From Mycobacterium colombiense (GTDB lineage: Bacteria > Actinomycetota > Actinomycetes > Mycobacteriales > Mycobacteriaceae), in the NCBI RefSeq assembly GCF_003284935.1, contig NZ_QMEV01000032.1:1-58746 (forward strand): a stretch of DNA of 58,746 nt, in the 5' to 3' direction. Shown piece after piece: positions 21,502-29,369 of this stretch. Under the pieces are notes generated by a model that saw only the letters and a list, made by a program, of their open reading frames with translations, ran no database searches and was not told the DNA's origin. The first letter of the stretch is position 1. Every line of letters begins with the position of its first letter. A program made the translations under genes and the position numbers.

Positions 21502-22613
21502 CCCAGAACGCCGGCCGGGTCGGTGAACGGCAGGCCGAGATCGGTGGCCACCTGCTCGGAGAGCAGGGCGCCGTCGTGCGTCGAAAGGCCTTTGGCCAGA
21601 GCGTGATCCGACCGGCACGCGGCCTGCCAGCCACGGCCGGCGAGCGCCAGCACGTAGGGCATCGTCGCGTTGGTCAGCGCCACGGTCGAGGTCTTGGGCA
21701 CCGCGCTGGGCATGTTCGCCACGCAGTAGAACACCGTGTCGTGCACGGTGAAGGTGGGGTCGTCGTGCGTGGTCGGTCGGGAGTCCTCGAAGCAGCCGCC
21801 CTGGTCGATCGAGATGTCCACCAGCACCGCACCCGGTTTCATCTGCGAGACAAGCGAATTCGAGATCAGGTGGGGTGCTTTGGCGCCGGGCCGCAGCACC
21901 GCGCCGATGACCAGGTCGGCGCGTTTGACGGTGCCCTCCAGATCGTAGGCCGACGAGTAGCGGGTGCGGACCTGGCCGCCGAACTCCGCGTCGAGCAACC
22001 GCAGCTTGTTGATGTTGACGTCGAGAACCGTGACCGCCGCCCCCATGCCGTTGGCGACGCGGGCCGCGTTGTAGCCGGCCGTCCCCGCGCCGACGACCAC
22101 GACGTCGGCGGGTTTGACGCCCGGCACCCCGCCCATCAGCACGCCGCGCCCACCGTGGGTGCGCATCAGGTGATAGGCCCCCACCTGAGCCGACAGCCGG
22201 CCGGCGACCTCGCTCATCGGGGCCAGCAACGGCAGCGTGCCGTCGGCGGCTTGGACCGTCTCGTAGGCGATCGACGTCGTCCCGGACGCCAGCAGCGCCT
22301 CGGTGCACGCCCGCGACGCGGCCAGATGCAGGTAGGTGAATAGGATCTGGTTGCGCCGCAACACGTCATACTCGGCCGGCACCGGTTCCTTGACCTTGAG
22401 CAGCAGGTCGGCGTCGCCCCACACCTGCTCGGCCGTGTCGGCCAGTTGCGCGCCGGCGGCCTTGAACTCGGCATCCGGGATCGCCGATCCGTCCCCGGCG
22501 CCCGCCTGCACCAACACGTCATGGCCGCGGCGGGTCAGCTCGGCGACACCGGCGGGGGTGATGGCCACCCGAAACTCGTTGGTCTTGGTCTCGGTCGGTA
22601 CGCCGACTCGCAT
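21498..22613 (-). CDS. ald: L-alanine dehydrogenase
   Basis: Ald interconverts L-alanine with pyruvate and ammonium using NAD; in mycobacteria it is also reported to reduce glyoxylate. The full-length 371-residue protein shows MRVGVPTETKTNEFRVAITP, the catalytic KVKEP and YLHLAA regions, and the NAD loop GAGTAGYNAARVA. AAGGGG precedes ATG 22613. In H37Rv the Lrp-type regulator aldR is the divergent neighbour; here its place is taken by an SRPBCC gene. The short spacer 22614-22702 must hold the ald promoter. Confidence 0.96.
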   Translation of the reverse strand: MRVGVPTETKTNEFRVAITPAGVAELTRRGHDVLVQAGAGDGSAIPDAEFKAAGAQLADTAEQVWGDADLLLKVKEPVPAEYDVLRRNQILFTYLHLAASRACTEALLASGTTSIAYETVQAADGTLPLLAPMSEVAGRLSAQVGAYHLMRTHGGRGVLMGGVPGVKPADVVVVGAGTAGYNAARVANGMGAAVTVLDVNINKLRLLDAEFGGQVRTRYSSAYDLEGTVKRADLVIGAVLRPGAKAPHLISNSLVSQMKPGAVLVDISIDQGGCFEDSRPTTHDDPTFTVHDTVFYCVANMPSAVPKTSTVALTNATMPYVLALAGRGWQAACRSDHALAKGLSTHDGALLSEQVATDLGLPFTDPAGVLG

Positions 22614-22633
22614 GATCGCCCCTTGGTTGCCGG

Positions 22634-22652
22634 TTCACCTTCAAGTGTGAAG
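22634..22652. promoter_or_regulatory. Small inverted repeats between ald and the SRPBCC gene
   Basis: CTTCA-AGTG-TGAAG (22639-22652) nests with TTCAC...GTGAA (22634-22651). The position suits an operator for the divergent pair. No regulator is encoded next door. Confidence 0.3.
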
Positions 22653-22690
22653 AAAGTTCGTGAGGGGCGCAAAAGCCGATGTTTGCTGGC

Positions 22691-22696
22691 TATGAT
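22691..22696 (+). promoter_or_regulatory. -10 element of the SRPBCC-monooxygenase operon
   Basis: TATGAT, close to the TATAAT consensus, ends six bases before ATG 22703, so the mRNA is probably leaderless. Confidence 0.45.
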
Positions 22697-22702
22697 CGGC
22701 CA

Positions 22703-23164
22703 ATGAGCGACCCGTGCGTGACGGCCACCGTGCAGATCGAGGCCCGGCCCGACGAGGTGTACCGGCTCATCACCGACCTGCCCACGCTGGCCGAGCTGGC
22801 CGAGGAGGCGGTGGCGATGGAATGGCGCAAAGGCGACGCCGTGCGCCCGGGCGCGGTGTTCACCGGCCACAACCGGAGCGGCAGCCGGCGCTGGAGCACC
22901 AAGTGCACGGTCACCGAGGCGGAGCCGGGTCGCCGCTTCGCATTCGACGTGAGCCACACCATTTTTCCGGTCGCCCGCTGGCAATACGACATCGTCGCGG
23001 CCGACGGCGGATGTGCGGTCACCGAAAGCACCTGGGACCGCAGGCCCGGGTGGTTCCGCAAGGTCGCCGGCAAGGCCACCGGCGTCACCGATCGGGTGGC
23101 CGCCAACACCGAGCACATCCGGCTCACCCTGCAGCGCCTCAAGCAGCGCGCCGAAAGCCACTAG
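22703..23164 (+). CDS. SRPBCC family protein (polyketide cyclase/dehydrase-like)
   Basis: This is a 153-residue START/Bet v1-like protein: VTATVQIEARPDEVYRLITDLPTLAELAEE, then a beta-sheet core, and a C-terminal helix (NTEHIRLTLQRLKQRAE). Such proteins bind hydrophobic ligands in a deep pocket. No catalytic motif is evident. The monooxygenase gene begins 23 bases after its stop, so the two are probably co-transcribed and may share a ligand. ATG 22703 suits the leaderless -10. Confidence 0.85.
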   Translation: MSDPCVTATVQIEARPDEVYRLITDLPTLAELAEEAVAMEWRKGDAVRPGAVFTGHNRSGSRRWSTKCTVTEAEPGRRFAFDVSHTIFPVARWQYDIVAADGGCAVTESTWDRRPGWFRKVAGKATGVTDRVAANTEHIRLTLQRLKQRAESH

Positions 23165-23187
23165 CCCAACAACCGCCGGAGTCTGCG

Positions 23188-24663
23188 ATGACGCGACGCG
23201 ATCCCGCCGTGGCCGTCGTCGGAGCGGGCATGTCCGGGCTGTGTGTCGCAATCGCCTTGCTGCGCAGCGGAATCACCGACGTGACGATCTACGAGAAGGC
23301 CGACGAGGTGGGCGGCACCTGGCGGGACAACACCTACCCGGGTCTGGTCTGCGACATCCCTTCGCGCATCTACCAATACAGCTTTGCCAGAAACCCCGAC
23401 TGGTCGCACCTGTTCTCGCCCGGCGGCGAAATCCAGGCCTATTTCCGCGGCGTCGCCGACCGTTACGGGTTGCGGGAACGGATCCGGTTCGGCACCGAGA
23501 TCACCCACGCGCGTTTCGACGACGGCCGGTGGGTGGTGCGCACCGACGCCGGCGAGGAAACCGGCCAGGAATTCAAGGTCGATTTCTTGATCTCGGCCAC
23601 CGGCGTGCTGCACCACCCTCGGCTGCCGTCGATTCCGGGCCTGGATGACTTCGGCGGCAACGTTTTTCACTCGGCGCGCTGGGATCACGGCGTCGACGTG
23701 CGCGGCCGCCGGGTCGCGGTCGTCGGCAACGGATCGACCGGCGTGCAGCTGGTGTGCGGGCTGGCCGGGACGGCTGGGCACGTCACGCTGTTCCAGCGCA
23801 CGGCGCAATGGGTGCTGCGGCTGGCCAATCCGCGCTACAGCGGCTTCACCGGGCTGACGCGGCGCAAGATGCCGTGGCTCGATGCGCTGGCGTACCGGGC
23901 CTACAGCCTGGGCTACGACTACTTCGCGGTCGGACTGACCAAGCCGGGCCTGCGCCGCAAGATCATGGCGGCGCTGTGCCGCGCCAGCCTGTGGGAGATC
24001 CGCGATCCCGAGTTGCGGCGAGCCCTGACCCCCGATTACACGCCGGCCTGCAAACGACTGGTGATGTCCAACGGCTTCTACCGGGCGATGCAGCGCGACG
24101 ACGTCGACCTGGTGACGGCGAGCATCGACCACGTCGAAGAGCGCGGCATCGTCACCGCCGACGGGGTCCTCCATGAGGTGGACGTCATCGTGCTCGCCAC
24201 CGGATTCGACACCCACGCGTTCTTCCGGCCGATGGAGCTGATCGGCCGCGACGGCATCCGCGCCAACGACGTGTGGCGCGACGGGCCGCGGGCCTACCAA
24301 ACCGTGGCGCTGTCCGGCTTCCCCAACTTCTTCATGATGCTGGGGCCGCACAGCCCGGTGGGGAACCTGGCGCTGACGACGGTGGCCGAATCGCAGGCCG
24401 ACCACATCGTGGGCTGGGTGGAGCGCTGGCGCCGCCACGAATTCGACACGGTCGAGCCGACGGCCGCCGCGACCGAGCGGTTCAACGCGAGGTTGCGCGC
24501 GGCGATGCCGGACACCGTGTGGACCACCGGCTGTAACAGCTGGTACCTCAACAAGGACGGCGTGCCGGAGGTGTGGCCCCTCACGCCGGCCGAACACCGG
24601 CGGATGCTGGCGAACCCCGACCCCGGCCAGTACGACCTGCGCCGGCACGTCGCGGCCCGCTGA
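23188..24663 (+). CDS. Baeyer-Villiger-type flavin monooxygenase
   Basis: This is a 491-residue NADPH/FAD monooxygenase. The N-terminal FAD loop is VGAGMSG (residues 11-17), the NADPH loop is VGNGSTG (about 179-185), and between them lies the class I Baeyer-Villiger fingerprint FxGxxxHxxxW, seen as FGGNVFHSARW (residues 155-165). A late ATGFDT motif is also present. It likely inserts oxygen next to a ketone, or oxidises a heteroatom, in a hydrophobic substrate. Relatives in M. tuberculosis include MymA and EtaA. It follows the SRPBCC gene in the same operon. Confidence 0.93.
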   Translation: MTRRDPAVAVVGAGMSGLCVAIALLRSGITDVTIYEKADEVGGTWRDNTYPGLVCDIPSRIYQYSFARNPDWSHLFSPGGEIQAYFRGVADRYGLRERIRFGTEITHARFDDGRWVVRTDAGEETGQEFKVDFLISATGVLHHPRLPSIPGLDDFGGNVFHSARWDHGVDVRGRRVAVVGNGSTGVQLVCGLAGTAGHVTLFQRTAQWVLRLANPRYSGFTGLTRRKMPWLDALAYRAYSLGYDYFAVGLTKPGLRRKIMAALCRASLWEIRDPELRRALTPDYTPACKRLVMSNGFYRAMQRDDVDLVTASIDHVEERGIVTADGVLHEVDVIVLATGFDTHAFFRPMELIGRDGIRANDVWRDGPRAYQTVALSGFPNFFMMLGPHSPVGNLALTTVAESQADHIVGWVERWRRHEFDTVEPTAAATERFNARLRAAMPDTVWTTGCNSWYLNKDGVPEVWPLTPAEHRRMLANPDPGQYDLRRHVAAR

Positions 24664-24694
24664 GGGCCTCGCCGAAGAACCCAGTACCGGCGGT

Positions 24695-24723
24695 TTCGCA
24701 TATCTGGGTCGCCTACCTATACT
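24695..24723 (+). promoter_or_regulatory. Promoter of the PF10118-hydrolase/SDR-reductase operon
   Basis: TTCGCA (24695-24700), a 17-base spacer and TATACT (24718-24723) form a good SigA-like promoter, with a leader of about 65 bases before ATG 24796. Confidence 0.5.
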
Positions 24724-24745
24724 TGGGACGCGCCTTGGGACGCGC
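24722..24745 (+). repeat. 12-bp tandem direct repeat at the transcription start
   Basis: CTTGGGACGCGC occurs twice without a gap, beginning at the end of the TATACT -10. The position over the initial transcribed region suggests an operator, but a chance duplication is possible. Confidence 0.5.
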
Positions 24746-24795
24746 GGCGTCCACCGCAAGACCGTGATCGAGGGCTAAACGCCGAGGTAGGGGGC

Positions 24796-25707
24796 ATGAT
24801 GCTGACCGTCGACGACCAGGCAGCGGGTCCGCACGACGCCTCGCTGGACCACGAGCGACTGGTGCTCGAGGCACGCGACGTGCACTTCGACTGGTCACAG
24901 CTGCCGTTCCACTACGTGCCGGGTGAGCCGTTCGCCACCCACGTCCTCAACGTGCTGCACCTGCTGCTGCCCGCCGGCGAGGAATTCTTCGTCGAGGTGT
25001 TCAAGCAGACGCTGCCGTTGATCAAGGACGACCAGCTGCGGCTGGATGTGCAGGGCTTCATCGGTCAGGAGGCCGTGCATTCGCAGGCGCACGCCAACGT
25101 GCTCGCCCACTTCGCCGCGCGCGACATCGACCTGACGCCCTACACCGGCCAGATCACGTGGCTGTTCGACCGGCTGCTGGGGCCCCGCCCCCACTGGAGC
25201 GAGCGCCGGCGGCAGAGCTGGCTCCTCGAGCAGGTGTCGCTGGTGTCGGCCATCGAGCACTACACCGCGATTCTGGGGGAGTGGATCCTCGACTCGCCGG
25301 CCCACGACGAGATCGGCACCGACCCGGTGATGCTGGACATGTTGCGCTGGCACGGCGCCGAGGAGGTCGAACACAAGGCGGTGGCCTTCGACACCATGAA
25401 GCACCTGCAGGCCGGCTATTGGCGGCAAGTGCGTGCCCAACTGGTCGTGACGCCCGCCATGCTGCTGTTGTGGATTCGCGGCGTGCGGTTCATGTACTCG
25501 CTGGATCCCGAGCTGCCGCCGCGCACCAAGCCCCGCTGGCGGGACTACTTCAGCGCCGCGCGGCGCGGCCTGGTGCCCGGGCCGCTGCGCTTCATCCGCG
25601 CGATGGGCAACTACTACCGACCCGGCTTTCACCCCGCACAGCTCGGCGGACTGGGGCTCGCCGTCGACTACCTGGCCGTCTCACCCGCCGCCCGCGCCTC
25701 GCACTGA
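24796..25707 (+). CDS. Metal-dependent hydrolase-like protein (PF10118)
   Basis: This is a 303-residue all-helical protein of the predicted metal-dependent hydrolase family. It carries acidic/His clusters that look like a di-metal site: GQEAVHSQAH (about residue 92), SAIEHYTA (about 153) and GAEEVEHKAVAFD (about 190). GAGGTAGGGGG precedes ATG 24796; ATG 24799 is equally possible. Its stop overlaps the ATG of the next gene (TGATG). No substrate is established for the family. The ferritin-like ExxH pattern could equally mean an oxygenase or desaturase role. Confidence 0.85.
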   Translation: MMLTVDDQAAGPHDASLDHERLVLEARDVHFDWSQLPFHYVPGEPFATHVLNVLHLLLPAGEEFFVEVFKQTLPLIKDDQLRLDVQGFIGQEAVHSQAHANVLAHFAARDIDLTPYTGQITWLFDRLLGPRPHWSERRRQSWLLEQVSLVSAIEHYTAILGEWILDSPAHDEIGTDPVMLDMLRWHGAEEVEHKAVAFDTMKHLQAGYWRQVRAQLVVTPAMLLLWIRGVRFMYSLDPELPPRTKPRWRDYFSAARRGLVPGPLRFIRAMGNYYRPGFHPAQLGGLGLAVDYLAVSPAARASH

Positions 25708-27488
25708 TGACCACGAACTCGACGACGACGTCGACGGTCGCGTCGACCATTACCGCCAGCGACGGCGTCACGCTGGCCGTGCACTCCTACACCGACATCG
25801 ACCCCGGGCGGCCAACCATCCTGGCAATCCACGGCTTTCCGGACAACCACCATGTCTGGGACGGCGTGGCCCACGAGCTGGCCGGCAAGCCCTACAACGT
25901 CGTGGCCTACGACGTGCGCGGCGCCGGTGAATCCACCCGCCCCGCACAAAGATCCGGATACCGCTTCACGCAGCTGGTCTCCGACATCGGCGCGGTGATC
26001 GACAGCCTGGGCGTCGGACCGGTGCACCTGCTGGCCCATGACTGGGGGTCGATCCAAGCTTGGGCGGCGGTCACCGACGACGCGGTGATGGGCAAGGTCG
26101 CGTCCTTCACCTCGATCTCGGGGCCGCACCTGAACTACGCCGGCGCGTTCCTGCGCTCGGCACGCACCCCGCGCGCGGTCGCCCGGGTCATCCGGCAACT
26201 GATCTCGTCGGGTTACATCGGCTTCTTCCTGTGCCCGGGCGTGCCGGAGCTGTCGTTCCGCTCCCGCGTCGGGGTGAAAGTCGTTGAGGCCCTTGAGCGC
26301 ATTGGCCGGTCGAGCACGCGCAGCCAACGCCACGACACCATGCGTTCGATCACCGACTATGTGCACGGGCTCAACCTGTACCGGCAGAACATGCCGGCGC
26401 CGATGCTGGCTCCGGGCCGCCAACTGCCCGAGACCTCGGTCGCGGTCCAGACGCTGGTTCCGCGCCGGGACATCTTCGTCACCCCCGCGCTACAACGATT
26501 CACCGGCGCAATTCCCCACGGCGCCAGGGTGACCGAGATCGAGGGCGGGCACTGGGTGGTGACGTCGCGCCCCGACGTCATCGCCCGGCTGACCGCCGAG
26601 TGGGTCGACCGCAACGTCGCCGGCGCCACCGGCGCCGGCGCGGCCGAGGTGCGCGGCGAGCGGCGCGAGGTGCGGGGCAAACTGGCCCTGGTCACCGGGG
26701 CCGGCGCCGGGATCGGCCGGGCGACGGCGGTGGAACTGGCCCGGCACGGCGCGCGCAAGATCGTGCTCGTCGACCGAGATCTGGCCGCGGCCAACGACAC
26801 CGCCGACGCCGTGCGTGCGGCGTGCGCCGAGGCCCCGGTGTACCAGGTCGACGTCAGCGACGAGTCCGCCGTGAATGGCCTTGCGGCGCAGGTGTGCAAC
26901 GAACACGGGGTGGTCGACATCCTGGTCAACAACGCCGGCATCGGCATGGCGGGCCGGTTCCTGGAGACGAGCTCGGCGAACTGGGAAGACATCCTGGGCG
27001 TCAATGTCCGCGGCGTCATCTCGGGCAGCCGGGCGTTCGGGGCGCAGATGGTCGAGCGGGGCGAGGGCGGCACGATCATCAACGTGGCCTCCGCGGCGGC
27101 GTTCCTGCCGTCGAAATCCATGGTCGCCTACAGCACCACCAAGGCGGCCGTGCTGGCTCTGAGCGAATCGTTGCGGGCCGACTTCGCCGACGAGGGGATC
27201 GGCGTCACGGCGGTGTGCCCGGGATTCGTCAACACCAACATCGCCAAGAACACGATCTACGCCGGCATGACGGCCGACCAGCAGGAGCGGGCGCGGGGCA
27301 AGGCCGACGCCGCCTATCGGCGCCGCAACTTCACCCCCGAGGCCACCGCCAAGGCGATCGTCAAGTCCATCAAGACCGGTCCGGCCGTGTTGCCGATCGC
27401 CGCGGAGTCGAGGATCGGCTACGCCATGCGGCGCATCAGCCCCGGGGCGATTCGGTTGTTTGCGCGCTTGGACATTCGGCAGAAGTAA
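25707..27488 (+). CDS. Fused alpha/beta hydrolase - short-chain dehydrogenase (EphD-like)
   Basis: This is a 593-residue two-domain protein built like M. tuberculosis EphD. Residues 1-300 form an epoxide-hydrolase-type alpha/beta hydrolase: oxyanion HGFP, nucleophile Asp in LAHDWGS (about D112), and His in EGGHWVVTS. After a linker, residues 325-593 form an SDR: TGAGAGIG, NNAG and the catalytic YxxxK in YSTTKAA. The fusion suggests hydrolysis (epoxide or ester) followed by alcohol/ketone redox on one polypeptide. ATG 25707 overlaps the preceding stop. The reductase gene follows 12 bases later. Confidence 0.9.
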   Translation: MTTNSTTTSTVASTITASDGVTLAVHSYTDIDPGRPTILAIHGFPDNHHVWDGVAHELAGKPYNVVAYDVRGAGESTRPAQRSGYRFTQLVSDIGAVIDSLGVGPVHLLAHDWGSIQAWAAVTDDAVMGKVASFTSISGPHLNYAGAFLRSARTPRAVARVIRQLISSGYIGFFLCPGVPELSFRSRVGVKVVEALERIGRSSTRSQRHDTMRSITDYVHGLNLYRQNMPAPMLAPGRQLPETSVAVQTLVPRRDIFVTPALQRFTGAIPHGARVTEIEGGHWVVTSRPDVIARLTAEWVDRNVAGATGAGAAEVRGERREVRGKLALVTGAGAGIGRATAVELARHGARKIVLVDRDLAAANDTADAVRAACAEAPVYQVDVSDESAVNGLAAQVCNEHGVVDILVNNAGIGMAGRFLETSSANWEDILGVNVRGVISGSRAFGAQMVERGEGGTIINVASAAAFLPSKSMVAYSTTKAAVLALSESLRADFADEGIGVTAVCPGFVNTNIAKNTIYAGMTADQQERARGKADAAYRRRNFTPEATAKAIVKSIKTGPAVLPIAAESRIGYAMRRISPGAIRLFARLDIRQK

Positions 27489-27500
27489 GGACCGTTTGAG

Positions 27501-28577
27501 GTGCCGGAAAGCATCTGGGCGAGCAGGCCCACCGACCTGTACGGGCGGCGCGAGCACGACCGCTTCGGCTCGCTGTTGTGGGGTGTGCGGGCGGTGTTCG
27601 AAGGGTTCGCCTCGGTGTCCCGCTGGTCGCCGTCGCGGGTGCAGCCGGTGCAGCGCACGCTGACCGCGGTGGTGACCAGGCGCGAGCTCGCCGCGCCCGA
27701 CGTCGTCGCGCTGACCCTGGCCGACCCCGACGGCGGGTTGCTCCCGTCCTGGACGCCCGGCGGACACATCGACGTCCTGCTGCCCTCGGGCCGGCGCCGG
27801 CAGTACTCGTTGTGCGGTGCGCCCGGGCGACGCACCGACTACCGCATCGCCGTGCGCCGGATCGCCGACGGCGGGGGCGGCTCCATTGAGATGCACGAGG
27901 CATTCGACGTGGGCGACATGCTGTCTTTCGAAGGGCCGCGCAACGCGTTCTATCTCGGCACCGCCGAAGACGAGGTGTTGTTCGTCATCGGCGGCATCGG
28001 GGTGACGCCCATCCTGCCGATGATCCAGGTGGCCGCGCAGCGCGGCATCAATTGGCGCGCAGTCTATTCCGGTCGCAGCCGCGAGTACATGCCGCTGCTC
28101 GACGAGGTCGTGTCGATGGGGCCGGATCGCGTGACGGTGTGGGCCGACGACGAGCGCGGCCGCTTCGCCACCGTGGCGGAGCTGCTGGCCGGGGCGGGTC
28201 CGGCGACCGCTGTCTACGTGTGCGGTCCCAGCGCCATGCTGGAGGCCGTCCGGATCGCCCGCAACGAACATGCCGGTGCGCCACTGCATTACGAGCGCTT
28301 CAGCCCGGCACCCGTCGTCGACGGGGCCCCGTTCGAATTGGAGCTCGCGCGATCACGGCAGGTGCTCGCGGTGCCGGCGAACCGGACGGCGCTCGACGTC
28401 ATGCTGGATCGCGATCCGACCACCCCCTACTCGTGCCGGCAGGGATTCTGCGGGACTTGCCGGGTCAAAGTGCTTGCCGGACAAGTAGATCACCGCGGCC
28501 GCGCCGCGGCCGGTGACGACGGCATGCTGGTGTGTGTCTCGCGGGCCGACGGCGAGCGTATCGTCATCGACGCCTGA
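27501..28577 (+). CDS. Phthalate dioxygenase reductase-like flavin/[2Fe-2S] reductase
   Basis: This 358-residue electron-transfer protein moves electrons from NAD(P)H through flavin and a [2Fe-2S] cluster to an oxygenase. An FNR barrel has the flavin motif RQYSLCG, the nucleotide domain has GGIGVTPILPM and YVCGPSAML, and the C-terminal plant-type ferredoxin has CRQGFCGTC (C312, C317, C320) plus a distal Cys in MLVCVSRADG. The start is GTG 27501, just after the hydrolase-SDR gene. A Rieske oxygenase gene lies 0.8 kb away across a TetR gene and is a plausible partner. Confidence 0.92.
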   Translation: MPESIWASRPTDLYGRREHDRFGSLLWGVRAVFEGFASVSRWSPSRVQPVQRTLTAVVTRRELAAPDVVALTLADPDGGLLPSWTPGGHIDVLLPSGRRRQYSLCGAPGRRTDYRIAVRRIADGGGGSIEMHEAFDVGDMLSFEGPRNAFYLGTAEDEVLFVIGGIGVTPILPMIQVAAQRGINWRAVYSGRSREYMPLLDEVVSMGPDRVTVWADDERGRFATVAELLAGAGPATAVYVCGPSAMLEAVRIARNEHAGAPLHYERFSPAPVVDGAPFELELARSRQVLAVPANRTALDVMLDRDPTTPYSCRQGFCGTCRVKVLAGQVDHRGRAAAGDDGMLVCVSRADGERIVIDA

Positions 28578-28589
28578 CGCGGCGGCGCC

Positions 28590-29240
28590 TTAGGGCCGGG
28601 GCGGCTCGAGGTAGGCGGCCAGGGCGTTGGTCAGCCCGCGGCGCGCCATGTCGAGGTCGGCGTAGGAACCCAGCTGACGCTCCGAGACCAGGCCGCGCAT
28701 CGCGCCCGGGATCAGGGCGGCCACCTCCCGGACCCGATCCGGATCGACGGCCAGACCGGCGAACGCGTGCTGACAGGTCTCCAGCCAGCTCTTGCCCCAG
28801 GAGAACAGCTCGGCGGCCGTGCGCGGGTAGAGCCGCTCGAGCTCGTCGGGATCACGCGGCAGCGCGGCCCGCAGGTTCTCGATCGCGCGGGAATCCGGCG
28901 ACGCCAGACCGCGATAGAGGGTCTCGATGATGGCGCCGACACGCTCGCGCAGCGGGGCGTCCGGCGAGATCGGAGTCGACAGCGTGGAGAACGTCGCGGC
29001 CCGCCGTTCGGCGGTGCGGTGCAGCACCGCGGCCCAGAACCCGTCGGTGTCGCCGAACTGGTACTGTACCGCGCCCCAGGTGGCGCCGATGTCCTTGGCG
29101 ATCCGGTTGGCCGACACCGAGCCGGGCTCGCCGGAGGCCAGGGAGCGCAGCGCCGCCTCAAGCATGCTTTCGCGAGTCGCATGGCCCCGCCGATTCGGGC
29201 GCCGGCCCGCGACGCCGGCGGCGCTGCGTGGGCGGGTCAT
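28590..29240 (-). CDS. TetR-family transcriptional regulator
   Basis: This is a 216-residue TetR-type repressor. The N-terminal helix-turn-helix is ATRESMLEAALRSLASGEPGSVSANRIAKDIGATWGAVQYQFGDTDGFW, followed by a variable ligand domain. It is divergent from the Rieske gene with a 121-base spacer and convergent with the reductase gene, so it probably controls the Rieske pair and perhaps the whole oxidative region. No clear palindrome is visible in the spacer. ATG 29240 has a TAAGAT -10 six bases upstream. Confidence 0.88.
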   Translation of the reverse strand: MTRPRSAAGVAGRRPNRRGHATRESMLEAALRSLASGEPGSVSANRIAKDIGATWGAVQYQFGDTDGFWAAVLHRTAERRAATFSTLSTPISPDAPLRERVGAIIETLYRGLASPDSRAIENLRAALPRDPDELERLYPRTAAELFSWGKSWLETCQHAFAGLAVDPDRVREVAALIPGAMRGLVSERQLGSYADLDMARRGLTNALAAYLEPPRP

Positions 29241-29246
29241 TTGCCG

Positions 29247-29252
29247 ATCTTA
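29247..29252 (-). promoter_or_regulatory. -10 element of the TetR gene (leaderless)
   Basis: TAAGAT on the minus strand ends six bases before ATG 29240. Confidence 0.4.
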
Positions 29253-29294
29253 TCCACTGGCGCCCCGTCGACGAAGATTTTCATAGAGGGTACT

Positions 29295-29323
29295 TTGATT
29301 TGGCTGGCGGCGCGGCTTATCAT
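29295..29323 (+). promoter_or_regulatory. Promoter of the Rieske - DapB-like operon
   Basis: TTGATT (29295-29300), a 17-base spacer and TATCAT (29318-29323) form a near-consensus promoter. Transcription should begin near 29330, just ahead of GAGGGAGGG. Confidence 0.55.
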
Positions 29324-29348
29324 TCGTACGCGAGGGAGGGCAGCTCAC

Positions 29349-29369
29349 ATGGCAGGGCTCGATGGCTAA
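29349..29369 (+). CDS. Possible six-codon leader peptide MAGLDG
   Basis: ATG 29349 lies eight bases after GGGAGGG (29334-29340), a far better ribosome site than that of the Rieske ATG 29362. Its frame ends at TAA 29367-29369, inside the first codons of the Rieske gene. It could couple or attenuate Rieske translation, or be a chance frame. Confidence 0.3.
   Translation: MAGLDG

Noticed and set aside
26490..28289. Minus-strand open frame of about 600 codons
   Set aside because: Shadow of the hydrolase-SDR and reductase genes, both of which carry clear motifs on the plus strand.
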